Source of the DNA: DASXBA01 sp046729895
GTDB taxonomy: Bacteria; Actinomycetota; Thermoleophilia; Solirubrobacterales; Thermoleophilaceae
Direction of reading: 5' to 3'
DNA length: 9,437 nucleotides
NCBI GenBank assembly: GCA_046729895.1
Contig: JBKPHP010000134.1
Location: 1-9,437 of the forward strand
Numbering within the stretch: the first letter of the stretch is position 1; every line of letters starts with the position of its first letter. Under the pieces are notes generated by a model. It made no database searches. It saw only the letters and a program-made list of their open reading frames with translations, and was not told the DNA's origin. Positions 1 to 5,587 of this stretch are shown piece by piece. A program made the translations under genes and the position numbers.

Positions 1-8
1 TGCGTACC

Positions 9-62
9 GGCCGCGGGCTGAAGGGCACTAGCTCTGGGAGCGTCGACGTGAAGCCCGCGGCC
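9..62. repeat. Nested inverted repeat, possible terminator
   Basis: An 11-bp perfect inverted repeat (GGCCGCGGGCT at 9-19, AGCCCGCGGCC at 52-62) encloses 32 bases. These contain a small hairpin (GCTC 31-34, GAGC 38-41) and the palindrome CGTCGACG (41-48). It lies about 30 bases beyond the stop of the leftward gene at 92-262 and could terminate it, but no T-tract follows on either strand. No coding signal or tRNA-like T-loop is visible in bases 1-91. The repeat is seen directly; its role is inferred. Confidence 0.4.
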
Positions 63-91
63 TAGCACGAAGCGGACCGCCGGCGCGTCGT

Positions 92-262
92 CTAACGGCC
101 CACCAGGGCCTCCAGGCGCTCCAGGCTTCGCCGCAGGTCGCGCTGGTCCACGTCCGAGTTGCCCCGGGGACGGGTGGTGGGGCCGGGCCGCTCGATCGGC
201 TGCTCAGCCAGGCGCCGTCGCGCCTCCTCCCGTCGCTCGGTCCTATCGCGCTTGAAGCACAT
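92..262 (-). CDS. Small charged hypothetical protein (56 aa)
   Basis: I do not recognise this protein. The frame reads leftward from an ATG at 262 to a TAG at 92-94. It starts MCFKRDRTERREEARRRLAE, has a Pro/Arg/Gly-rich centre, and ends in a charged Leu-heptad-like stretch (DLRRSLERLEALVGR) that could be helical. Nearly 90% of its third codon positions are G or C, which favours real coding. A GAGG lies about 10 bases before the ATG as a possible ribosome binding site. The same frame stays open up to 349, but starting there would overlap the divergent phosphoesterase gene, so the internal ATG is preferred. There are no membrane segments or signal peptide. It diverges from the phosphoesterase across 73 bp. 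Confidence 0.5.
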   Translation of the reverse strand: MCFKRDRTERREEARRRLAEQPIERPGPTTRPRGNSDVDQRDLRRSLERLEALVGR

Positions 263-322
263 CGAGCACCGCCCTCGCGTCGAGTCCCGTTCCCCTGCAG
301 GATGCCTGGACCGAGCCTGCGC

Positions 323-328
323 TAAACC
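323..328 (+). promoter_or_regulatory. Possible -10 box for the phosphoesterase gene
   Basis: TAAACC lies 7 bases before the ATG at 336, the same spacing as the better -10 boxes before other first genes in this window. The last base departs from TANNNT, and no Shine-Dalgarno sequence precedes the ATG. A leaderless transcript is possible but only weakly supported. Confidence 0.3.
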
Positions 329-335
329 TCCGCGG

Positions 336-1016
336 ATGCTCGCTCTCATCTACGACGTGCACGGCAATCTGCCCGCGCTAGAGGCGGTGCTCGCCGACGC
401 AGGAGAAGCGGGTGTGACGCGCTACCTCCTCGGCGGCGACTACGCGTTGTTCGGGGCCTGGCCGCGGCAGACGGTCGAGCGGCTCAAGGAGCTCGACGCG
501 GACTGGATCCGTGGGAATGGCGAGCGTTGGACCGCCGTCCCCAACGATGCGCCGGACCAGGTGCAGGTCGCCATCGGCCGCTGCCGCGAGCTCTTGGGGC
601 CAGAGCTCGTCGACGAGCTCGCGGGACTTCCGGAGACGCTCTCCCGCGACGGCACCCTCTACTGCCACGGCTCGCCGGCATCGGACGTGAAGAGCTTCCT
701 CCCCGAGCCGAGCGCCGAGGAGGCCGAGCTGCTAGGCGGCGTTGAGGCGAGGCGGCTCGTCTTCGGGCACACCCACCTGGCGTTCCGGCGGAGGGCCGGC
801 GGGGTCGAGCTGATCAACCCGGGCAGCGTCGGCATGCCGTTCGACGGCGATCGTCGGGCGGCCTACGGTCTGGTGGCGGAAGGGGCGGAGGTGGAGCTGC
901 GGCGGGTGGCCTACGACCACGCGGCTAGCGCGGCCGCCGTGCGCCGCGTACTCGGCGGAGAGGCCGGGGACGTCGTGGCGCGCCGCATCGAGCAAGCGCG
1001 GTTCGATCCGGTTTAG
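336..1016 (+). CDS. Metallophosphoesterase, YfcE/MJ0936-like (226 aa)
   Basis: A complete calcineurin-like phosphoesterase of the compact Metallophos_2 type, which hydrolyses phosphodiesters or phosphomonoesters with a two-metal centre; its natural substrate cannot be read from the sequence. All blocks are present: D7-x-H9-G-N, GGD35, G-N61 (GNGE here), H111 in CHGSP, and the GHTH pair H145/H147 followed by NPGS. There is no signal peptide, so it should be cytoplasmic. The frame is open from 159, but the ATG at 336 is chosen because the conserved beta-strand MLALIYDVHGN starts there and the upstream extension is low-complexity Arg-rich sequence overlapping the divergent small gene. It ends 30 bases before the DUF47 gene, which seems to have its own promoter. 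Confidence 0.9.
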   Translation: MLALIYDVHGNLPALEAVLADAGEAGVTRYLLGGDYALFGAWPRQTVERLKELDADWIRGNGERWTAVPNDAPDQVQVAIGRCRELLGPELVDELAGLPETLSRDGTLYCHGSPASDVKSFLPEPSAEEAELLGGVEARRLVFGHTHLAFRRRAGGVELINPGSVGMPFDGDRRAAYGLVAEGAEVELRRVAYDHAASAAAVRRVLGGEAGDVVARRIEQARFDPV

Positions 1017-1032
1017 CGGCCGCCCTCCCTGG

Positions 1033-1038
1033 TACCGT
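1033..1038 (+). promoter_or_regulatory. Probable -10 box for the phosphate operon
   Basis: TACCGT fits the actinobacterial TANNNT -10 pattern. It would place transcription start about two bases before the GTG at 1047, giving a nearly leaderless mRNA. No Shine-Dalgarno sequence precedes that GTG and no clear -35 is visible. No Pho-box-like direct repeats were recognised. Confidence 0.45.
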
Positions 1039-1046
1039 CCCCTCGG

Positions 1047-1670
1047 GTGCGCCTCTCCAGCGTCATCGCGCCGAGGGAACGTGAGTTCTTCGACCTGTTC
1101 GAGGAGGCGGGCGGCAACATCCGGCGCGCCGCGGCTCTGCTCGAGGAGATGCTCCGCGACTATCCCGACCGGAGCGAGCTCGCGCGGGACATCCTCATCT
1201 GCGAGCAGGACGGGGACCGGATAACTCACGACATCATCCAGCGGCTCAACCAGACTTTCGTGACCCCCATTGACCGTGAGGACATCTATGCGCTCGCCTC
1301 GGCGCTGGACGACGTGGTCGACTTCACGGAGGAGGTCGCCGACTACCTCGGCCTCTACAAGATCGAGGCGCCGATGGTGCAGGCTCAGCAGCTGGCCACC
1401 GTGCTCCACGAGGCGGGCCGGCAGATCGCCGAGGCGCTTCCCCGGCTGCGCGGCTTCAAGGACATCTCGCACTACACGGTGGAGATCAACCGCCTCGAGA
1501 ACGACGGCGACCGGATCGTCCGCGAGGCGGTGGCGTCGCTCTTCGACAACGGCATCGACCCCATGGTCGTGATCCGCTGGAAGGACATCTTCGAGCGGCT
1601 CGAGTCGGCGATCGACGCTACCGAGCACGTGGCGAACATCATCGAGGGCATCGCGCTCAAGAACTCGTAG
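1047..1670 (+). CDS. DUF47 PhoU-like phosphate-transport accessory protein (207 aa)
   Basis: This belongs to the DUF47/PhoU_div family (PF01865), all-helical cytoplasmic proteins usually encoded next to PiT permeases and thought to modulate them. The two PhoU-type acidic motifs are visible: E53-QDG-D57 followed by the conserved segment LNQTFVTPIDREDIYALASALDDVVDF (residues 67-93), and E151-NDG-D155 followed by WKDIFERLESAIDATEHVA (178-196), where E186, D190 and E193 are probable metal ligands. The length of 207 residues is normal. The GTG at 1047 fits both the family N-terminus and the -10 spacing. The PiT gene starts six bases after its stop, so the two are almost surely co-transcribed. A regulatory role is family knowledge; the direction of regulation is unknown here. 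Confidence 0.92.
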   Translation: MRLSSVIAPREREFFDLFEEAGGNIRRAAALLEEMLRDYPDRSELARDILICEQDGDRITHDIIQRLNQTFVTPIDREDIYALASALDDVVDFTEEVADYLGLYKIEAPMVQAQQLATVLHEAGRQIAEALPRLRGFKDISHYTVEINRLENDGDRIVREAVASLFDNGIDPMVVIRWKDIFERLESAIDATEHVANIIEGIALKNS

Positions 1671-1676
1671 GTCCGC

Positions 1677-2786
1677 GTGAGCTCCGACGTAATCGTCGTG
1701 ATCGTCGTGGCGACGGCGCTTGCCTTCGACTTCACCAACGGCTTCCACGACACCGCGAACGTGGTGGCGACCTCGATCTCGACCCGCGCGATGCCGCCGC
1801 GGCTGGCGGTCGGCTACGCGTCGGCGCTCAACTTCGTCGGCGCGTTCATCTCGCTCGAGGTCGCGGCGACGGTGGCGAATGACGTGGTGCAGGCCGACCT
1901 CATCACTCCGTTGATCGTGTTCGGCGGATTGATCGGAGCGATCGCATGGAACCTCATCACCTGGTACTTCGGACTGCCCTCGAGCTCCTCGCACGCACTG
2001 ATCGGCGGCATGATCGGGTCCGCCTTCGCGGCAGAGGGAGCGAACGCGGTGCTTGCTGAGGGAGTCCTCGGCAAGGTCATGATCCCGGCGCTCGTGGCGC
2101 CCGTCCTGGCCTTCGCCACGGCCGGGCTCGCCATTCTCCTGATCTACCGGATCGTGGGTCGCCAGAGGCCGGGGCCCGTCGGCGCGGGATTTCGCGCCGG
2201 GCAGGTCGTCTCGGGCGGGCTCCTCGCGCTGGCCCACGGCACGAACGACGCCCAGAAGACGATGGGCGTGATCACCCTCGCCCTGGTCGCCAACGGCTCG
2301 ATCTCGCAAGCGCATTTCCACGTCCCCGACTGGGTCGTGGTGTCCGCCGCCAGCGCGATCGCGCTCGGCACCTATGCCGGCGGCTGGCGAATCATCAAGA
2401 CCATGGGCAGCCGCATCCACAAGATGGACTCGGCGCAGGGCTTCGCGGCGCAGGGCGCCGGCGCCGCCGTGATCCTCGCCTCCTCGCACGTGGGCTTCCC
2501 GCTCTCCACGACACACACCATCTCCGGCGCGGTGATCGGCTCCGGGGCGGCCAAGCGCCTGTCAGCGGTCCGCTGGGGTGTGGCCGGCAACATAGTGGTC
2601 GCCTGGGTTCTGACCTTGCCCGCGGCGGCCTCGATCGGCGCCCTCACCTACGGGATCACGCGTATCTTCGGCACGGGCGCGGTCGGGCCGATCGTCGTGT
2701 CGGTCCTCATCCTGGTCGGCGCGGCGGTCCTGTTTGCGCGCCGCGCGCAGCGGGGCCCCGCCGTGACGGCCGCGGAGGCGGGCTAG
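1677..2786 (+). CDS. pit: PiT-family inorganic phosphate permease (369 aa)
   Basis: A low-affinity phosphate transporter of the PHO4/PiT family (PF01384) that moves phosphate, typically as a metal-phosphate complex with protons or sodium, across the cytoplasmic membrane. Both halves of the inverted-repeat family signature are seen: NGFHDTAN (21-28) in the first and HGTNDAQKTMG (187-197) in the second, plus the re-entrant serine-rich elements PSSSSHALIG (101-110) and PLSTTHTISGAVIG (275-288). About ten hydrophobic segments are evident, with a hydrophilic stretch near 161-172 and at the basic C-terminus. The GTG start at 1677 is six bases after the DUF47 stop with only a weak AGG before it, suggesting translational coupling. 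Its stop codon shares one base with the next gene. Confidence 0.95.
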   Translation: MSSDVIVVIVVATALAFDFTNGFHDTANVVATSISTRAMPPRLAVGYASALNFVGAFISLEVAATVANDVVQADLITPLIVFGGLIGAIAWNLITWYFGLPSSSSHALIGGMIGSAFAAEGANAVLAEGVLGKVMIPALVAPVLAFATAGLAILLIYRIVGRQRPGPVGAGFRAGQVVSGGLLALAHGTNDAQKTMGVITLALVANGSISQAHFHVPDWVVVSAASAIALGTYAGGWRIIKTMGSRIHKMDSAQGFAAQGAGAAVILASSHVGFPLSTTHTISGAVIGSGAAKRLSAVRWGVAGNIVVAWVLTLPAAASIGALTYGITRIFGTGAVGPIVVSVLILVGAAVLFARRAQRGPAVTAAEAG

Positions 2787-3031
2787 TGCCCCTGCTCGCG
2801 GAGATCGTCGACGTGGACAGCCTGCTGGAGGTCGTCTGGGTATCGCTGCTGGCAGGCATCGGGACGACCGCTGCCTACGCCTTCGCAATCCTCGGTGGCG
2901 CCAGGGCGCTCGACCTGTCCCGGTCCGGGCGGACCGCCGAGGCCGTCCTGTTCGGCGCCATGTGCGCGGTGGCGTTGACCGCGGTGGGCGCTGCGGTCGT
3001 GTACGGCATTGTGATCATGACCAACAAGTAG
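2786..3031 (+). CDS. Small two-helix membrane protein in the PiT operon (81 aa)
   Basis: Function unknown. The GTG start shares its G with the PiT stop (TAGTG), and GGAGG (2774-2778) sits seven bases upstream, so translation directly follows PiT. The protein has two hydrophobic segments, roughly residues 12-38 (VVWVSLLAGIGTTAAYAFAI and on) and 51-78 (AVLFGAMCAVALTAVGAAVV and on), joined by a short charged loop (ALDLSRSGRTAE). This predicts a helical hairpin with both ends on the same side of the membrane. No catalytic motif is visible. Overlap with PiT suggests an accessory subunit or stabiliser of the permease; this is inference from context. Confidence 0.8.
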   Translation: MPLLAEIVDVDSLLEVVWVSLLAGIGTTAAYAFAILGGARALDLSRSGRTAEAVLFGAMCAVALTAVGAAVVYGIVIMTNK

Positions 3032-3043
3032 CGGCGGACCGCT
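3030..3043. terminator. Short palindrome between convergent genes
   Basis: AGCGG (3030-3034) and CCGCT (3039-3043) flank the four bases CGGA. They span the 11-bp gap between two convergent stop codons. A five-bp stem with no T-tract is a weak terminator candidate. It could work in both directions, but chance is a real possibility in DNA this GC-rich. Confidence 0.25.
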
Positions 3044-4122
3044 CAGGCAACGAGCGCCAGCAGGTCCTCGAGCTCCTCGTCACTGGTCCACGCCCCAACC
3101 GAGGCGCGAACGTACGGCCGCCTCGGCAGATGGCGGACCACGAACCCCTGCTCCCGGAGCGCAAGGGTGTCGCCCGCCGGGTCCGCCGACTCCCACGACA
3201 CGAGCGTGGAATCTCCCCGGGGGGCCACGGTCAGGCCGCGCTCGTCGAGCTCTGAGGCGAGCCGCGCGGCGAGCCGCACCGCCCGCTCGTGAACGTCCGC
3301 CATGCCGAAGCCGTCAAGCACGTCGAGAGCCGCCAGTGCCCACGCGGACTGGTGGGGAGCGACCACGCCCGCCTCGAAGCGTCGCGCGTCCTCGTGAAGC
3401 ATCAGGTCGAGGGGGCGCTCGGTGTGCGCGAGCGAGCCGTAGCCCGCCCAGGGAGGGACGAGCTCGCCTATGCGCTCGGCCCGCAGGAACAGATAGCCGA
3501 GCCCGTTGGGGCCGCAGAGCCACTTCTGTCCCGACGCCGCATAGAAGTCGCAGCCGAGCGCGCGGACGTCGACCGGAACGGCGCCCAGGCCCTGAGCGCC
3601 GTCCAGCAGCACCGGCGCCCCCGCCGTGGCGAGCGCGGCCGCGTCCACCACGCGGCCGCTGACCCAGGAGACGTGCGACGCGGCCACCAGGCGGGTCCGC
3701 GGTCCCACTTCGCCTGGCAAGTCGTCGAACGCCACCGACCGCACATCGAATCCTCGCCGGGCCATGCCGGCTCCCAGCGGGGCGAGCACCCCCGGGTGCT
3801 CCTCGTCGCTCGTGAGTACTTCGTCGTCCGGGCCGAGCTCGAGCATCGAAAGCACCGTGTTCACGCCCCCGGTGGTGGAGTCGGTCAGCGCCAGCTCCTC
3901 CGGTTCGCAGGCGAGCAGCGCGGCCACCCGTCGCCGCAGCTCATCCACGGGCGCAAGCACCCTGTCCTCGAAGAACGCTTGGTCGCCGCGCCCCGTTTCG
4001 GCCTGGTGCCGCAGCTCGGCCGCCGCGGCCTCGACCGCCACGCTCGGAACGGGTCCGTTGGTGCCGGCGTTCAGATAGGCGAGCTGCTCGAAGACCGGGA
4101 ACGCCGCTCGGAGGTCGTCCAC
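3043..4122 (-). CDS. Class V aminotransferase-fold PLP enzyme (359 aa)
   Basis: A PLP-dependent enzyme of the aminotransferase class V family (PF00266; cysteine desulfurase, isopenicillin-N epimerase and kynureninase relatives). The cofactor lysine is K200 in SGQKWLCGPNGLGYLFL; D174 in VLLDGAQ should hold the pyridine nitrogen and H109 in EEHPGV should stack on the ring. The N-terminus AYLNAGTNGPVP is the usual family opening. The C-terminal segment GFVVRHLPRRPYVRASVGAW lacks the active-site cysteine of NifS/SufS desulfurases; the only Cys residues are C72, C191 and C203. Desulfurase activity is therefore doubtful and the substrate is unknown. The GTG at 4122 is chosen because GAGG lies eight bases upstream and homology begins there; the open frame to 4221 would run over the divergent hydrolase start. 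Probably cytoplasmic. Confidence 0.9.
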   Translation of the reverse strand: MDDLRAAFPVFEQLAYLNAGTNGPVPSVAVEAAAAELRHQAETGRGDQAFFEDRVLAPVDELRRRVAALLACEPEELALTDSTTGGVNTVLSMLELGPDDEVLTSDEEHPGVLAPLGAGMARRGFDVRSVAFDDLPGEVGPRTRLVAASHVSWVSGRVVDAAALATAGAPVLLDGAQGLGAVPVDVRALGCDFYAASGQKWLCGPNGLGYLFLRAERIGELVPPWAGYGSLAHTERPLDLMLHEDARRFEAGVVAPHQSAWALAALDVLDGFGMADVHERAVRLAARLASELDERGLTVAPRGDSTLVSWESADPAGDTLALREQGFVVRHLPRRPYVRASVGAWTSDEELEDLLALVA

Positions 4123-4186
4123 GGGTGCATCCTCGCAGCGCTGAGTCACCGCGACAGGGACCCGCCCGGATGGCCGGGTCACCGGC

Positions 4187-4192
4187 ACGCTA
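4187..4192 (-). promoter_or_regulatory. Possible -10 box for the aminotransferase-like gene
   Basis: On the minus strand the sequence reads TAGCGT, predicting a start near 4180 and a leader of about 58 bases that carries the GAGG before the GTG at 4122. It shares two base pairs with the opposite-strand -10 of the hydrolase gene. No convincing -35 is seen. Confidence 0.35.
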
Positions 4193-4196
4193 CGGT
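4191..4196 (+). promoter_or_regulatory. Probable -10 box for the MBL-fold hydrolase gene
   Basis: TACGGT fits TANNNT and places transcription start at the GTG at 4203, giving a leaderless mRNA; there is no Shine-Dalgarno sequence before that GTG. It lies within a small palindrome, GGCAC (4184-4188) and GTGCC (4195-4199), which could be an operator. Confidence 0.5.
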
Positions 4197-4202
4197 GCCA
4201 TC

Positions 4203-4943
4203 GTGATCGTCGAGCGCTCAATGCACCCGGGGTGGCTCTCCAACGCCTACCTCGTCGCCGACGAGCCGGGCGGAGCCGGGGTCCTGATCGACTCGGGGGG
4301 CCCGCCCGAGCCGCTGCTCGAGGCGATCGACCGCCACGACCTCGACGTCGGGCATCTCCTTCTCACCCACCACCACCAGGACCACGTCGCGGAGAACCAC
4401 GTCTTCAAGGAGCGGCTAGGGGTTGAGATCCTCGCCCATCCGCTCGAGGCGAAGCAGCTGCTCGACGTGGACCGCACCATCGAGCCGGGTGAGACGCTCA
4501 CGGTCGGGGGGCTCGAGATCGAGCCGCTCCATACCCCCGGTCACACGGCGGGGATGCTCTCGCTGCTCGTGGACGGCGCGGAGGTCTTCACCGGCGACAC
4601 GCTCTTCAAGCGGTCCGTCGGCGGGGTCAAGGCGCCCGGCTCCACTGGCTTCGAGGACCTGCGGCGCTCGATCATGGAGGTGCTGCTGAAGCTGCCGCCC
4701 CAGACTTCGGTGCGTCCGGGCCACACCGACCCCACCACCATCGGAGACGAGCTCGAATCGAACCCGTTCGTCCGCATCTGGCGTGGGCTCGACGGGGAGT
4801 CCGCGGAGCGCTGCACCGTCTGGGACAAGCCCGCCACCCTCGTCCTATGGGCGCCGGACTACGACGGCGGCCACAAGGCCTGGGTGCGGTGGGAAGATGG
4901 AGCGGACGACATCGTGCCGGGGAGCCAAGTTGTAAGGGGCTAG
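4203..4943 (+). CDS. Metallo-beta-lactamase-fold hydrolase, glyoxalase II-like (246 aa)
   Basis: A metal-dependent hydrolase of the MBL superfamily, resembling GloB-type thioesterases. The ligand set is complete: H56-x-H58-x-D60-H61 in THHHQDHV, H114 in HTPGHTAG, D132 in FTGDTLF and H174 in VRPGHT. The sequence from about 190 to 246 continues past the usual end of the fold with a Trp-rich tail (WRGLDG, TVWDKP, LVLWAPDYDGG, AWVRWEDG), which looks like a small added beta domain. Substrate unknown. The frame is open from 4125, but the GTG at 4203 fits both the -10 spacing and the start of the first beta-strand, and avoids overlap with the divergent gene. The stop TAG is also the first triplet of a heptamer repeat. 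No signal peptide, so cytoplasmic. Confidence 0.88.
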   Translation: MIVERSMHPGWLSNAYLVADEPGGAGVLIDSGGPPEPLLEAIDRHDLDVGHLLLTHHHQDHVAENHVFKERLGVEILAHPLEAKQLLDVDRTIEPGETLTVGGLEIEPLHTPGHTAGMLSLLVDGAEVFTGDTLFKRSVGGVKAPGSTGFEDLRRSIMEVLLKLPPQTSVRPGHTDPTTIGDELESNPFVRIWRGLDGESAERCTVWDKPATLVLWAPDYDGGHKAWVRWEDGADDIVPGSQVVRG

Positions 4944-5007
4944 TCGCTGGTCGCTAGTCGCTGGGAACGGCAGAGGGTCAAGCTCTAGGAACCAGCGACC
5001 AGCGACC
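4941..5007. repeat. Heptamer repeats forming an inverted repeat between convergent genes
   Basis: Starting at the hydrolase stop codon, 4941-4964 is three 7-base units (TAGTCGC, TGGTCGC, TAGTCGC) plus TGG. At 4992-5007 the complementary array CCAGCGACCAGCGACC appears. Bases 4949-4964 and 4992-5007 form a 16-bp inverted repeat with a single mismatch (A4956 opposite C5000) and a 27-base loop; because the units repeat, pairing can also slip by seven. Its position between two converging stops suggests a bidirectional transcription end, though T-tracts are absent. A related copy lies at 8839-8856. Confidence 0.75.
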
Positions 5008-5015
5008 GGCGTCCG

Positions 5016-5438
5016 CTAGGCGCCACAGACGGGCCACTGGCTCGGGCCGGAGCGGGCGTAGAGCAGCGCCGCGCGGCGATCCTGCTCGGCCTCCGGTGCC
5101 GAGGCGGGGTCGCCCTGGCCGCCGACCGAGGCCCAGGTGCCCATGTCGAACTGGTACTTGCCGCGGTAGGTGCCGCCGCCACCGATCGCGTGCGGGTCGC
5201 TGTGCGACTCGCACTGGGCGATCTGCTCGAGCTGCGGCGGGATCGCGGCGTCGGGCCCCGTTCCGCGCTTGCGCGCTGTCTTGCGCAGGACGCGCTTGGT
5301 GTGCTTCCACTGCCTGTCCAGCGTCGTCTGGTGGACAAGCTTGTGGCTCTTGGGCGCTTGATTGCCGTCTCCGGCCGCGAACGCGGTGGGCACGCCCACG
5401 ACGGCTACGGCCAGCATGCTGGCGATTAGCTTGCGCAC
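5016..5438 (-). CDS. Secreted Rpf/transglycosylase-like protein (140 aa)
   Basis: A small exported protein with a resuscitation-promoting-factor-like domain (transglycosylase-like, PF06737), expected to cleave peptidoglycan outside the membrane. Residues 1-21 form a signal peptide (MRKLIASMLAVAVVGVPTAFA), followed by a basic linker (about 22-66) and the domain at 68-139. Domain hallmarks are IAQCES (72-77, with E77 the presumed catalytic acid), GTYRGKYQFDMGTWASVGG (89-107), and the ending QWPVCG (134-139), whose C138 should form the family disulfide with C76. There are no LysM, G5 or DUF348 domains, so it is a minimal form. The GTG start at 5438 has a strong Shine-Dalgarno sequence. Its promoter region carries Crp- and LexA-type sites; in mycobacteria and corynebacteria, rpf genes are known Crp/GlxR targets. 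Confidence 0.88.
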   Translation of the reverse strand: MRKLIASMLAVAVVGVPTAFAAGDGNQAPKSHKLVHQTTLDRQWKHTKRVLRKTARKRGTGPDAAIPPQLEQIAQCESHSDPHAIGGGGTYRGKYQFDMGTWASVGGQGDPASAPEAEQDRRAALLYARSGPSQWPVCGA

Positions 5439-5557
5439 GAGTTCACCTCCGTGCGTCGGGTCCCCGCCCCTCGGGGCGGTCCCACCGGCGACCGCAGTCG
5501 TGGCGGGGCGAGAGCCGGCGGTGGCGCGCTAAGCGCCTTCCCTGCGTCGGCCCTATC
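5439..5557 (-). promoter_or_regulatory. GC-rich, possibly structured leader of the Rpf-like gene
   Basis: If transcription starts near 5557 (from the -10 at 5564-5569), the mRNA has a leader of about 119 bases. It contains a 7-bp stem with a two-base centre just upstream of the ribosome binding site (5464-5470 with 5473-5479), a 5-bp stem at 5523-5527/5533-5537, and two mutually exclusive pairings (5482-5487 with 5519-5524, or 5485-5489 with 5514-5518). The stems are seen; regulation by folding is inference, and GC-rich DNA yields such pairings easily. Confidence 0.35.
5444..5450 (-). promoter_or_regulatory. Strong ribosome binding site of the Rpf-like gene
   Basis: On the minus strand GGAGGTG ends five bases before the GTG at 5438. 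It is the best Shine-Dalgarno match in the window and fixes this start. It contrasts with the apparently leaderless starts of the neighbouring transcription units. Confidence 0.85.
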
Positions 5558-5563
5558 GATCAC

Positions 5564-5569
5564 ACGGTA
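5564..5569 (-). promoter_or_regulatory. Possible -10 box of the Rpf-like gene
   Basis: TACCGT on the minus strand fits TANNNT and predicts transcription start near 5557. The -35 region (about 5587-5592) reads ACACTA, a poor match that overlaps the Crp-type palindrome. The palindrome centre would be at about -40.5, close to the -41.5 position at which Crp acts as a class II activator. Confidence 0.4.
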
Positions 5570-5572
5570 CCC

Positions 5573-5586
5573 CGAACGCGTGTTCG
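5573..5586. promoter_or_regulatory. LexA/SOS-box-like palindrome
   Basis: CGAACGCGTGTTCG is CGAAC-N4-GTTCG, matching the Gram-positive LexA (Cheo) box CGAACRNRYGTTYG in every specified position. The outer T/A pair of the longer mycobacterial consensus is absent (C and T here). It would sit between -10 and -35 of the leftward promoter, where a bound repressor would block it, and about 55 bases upstream of the glycosyltransferase start. LexA binding is inferred from the match. Confidence 0.55.
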
Positions 5587-5587
5587 T

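Noticed and set aside
1..91. tRNA or other known RNA gene at the left edge
   Set aside because: No T-loop GTTCRANYC-like segment, acceptor pairing or CCA was found; only the nested inverted repeat is visible.
159..335. Start of the phosphoesterase at 159
   Set aside because: The 59 extra residues are Arg/Ser-rich, have no family counterpart and overlap the divergent small gene; the conserved fold begins at 336.
732..2516. 594-residue open frame on the minus strand across the DUF47 and PiT genes
   Set aside because: It is antisense to two clearly recognised genes, has a low-complexity His/Arg/Asp-rich translation, and matches no family; long antisense frames are common in DNA with this third-position GC bias.
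3289..4206. 305-residue plus-strand frame opposite the aminotransferase-like gene
   Set aside because: It is a shadow of the real minus-strand gene; its translation shows no motif and has shadow-like composition.
4123..4221. Longer aminotransferase-like protein starting at 4221
   Set aside because: It would overlap the divergent hydrolase start and both predicted promoters; the GTG at 4122 has a ribosome binding site and fits the family N-terminus.
4941..5007. CRISPR array
   Set aside because: The units are 7 bases long with no spacers and no cas genes nearby; this is a short tandem or inverted repeat.
5555..5568. Second Crp site (GTGTGATCGATAGG on the minus strand)
   Set aside because: Only one half-site matches; the partner TCACA is missing at the six-base spacing.
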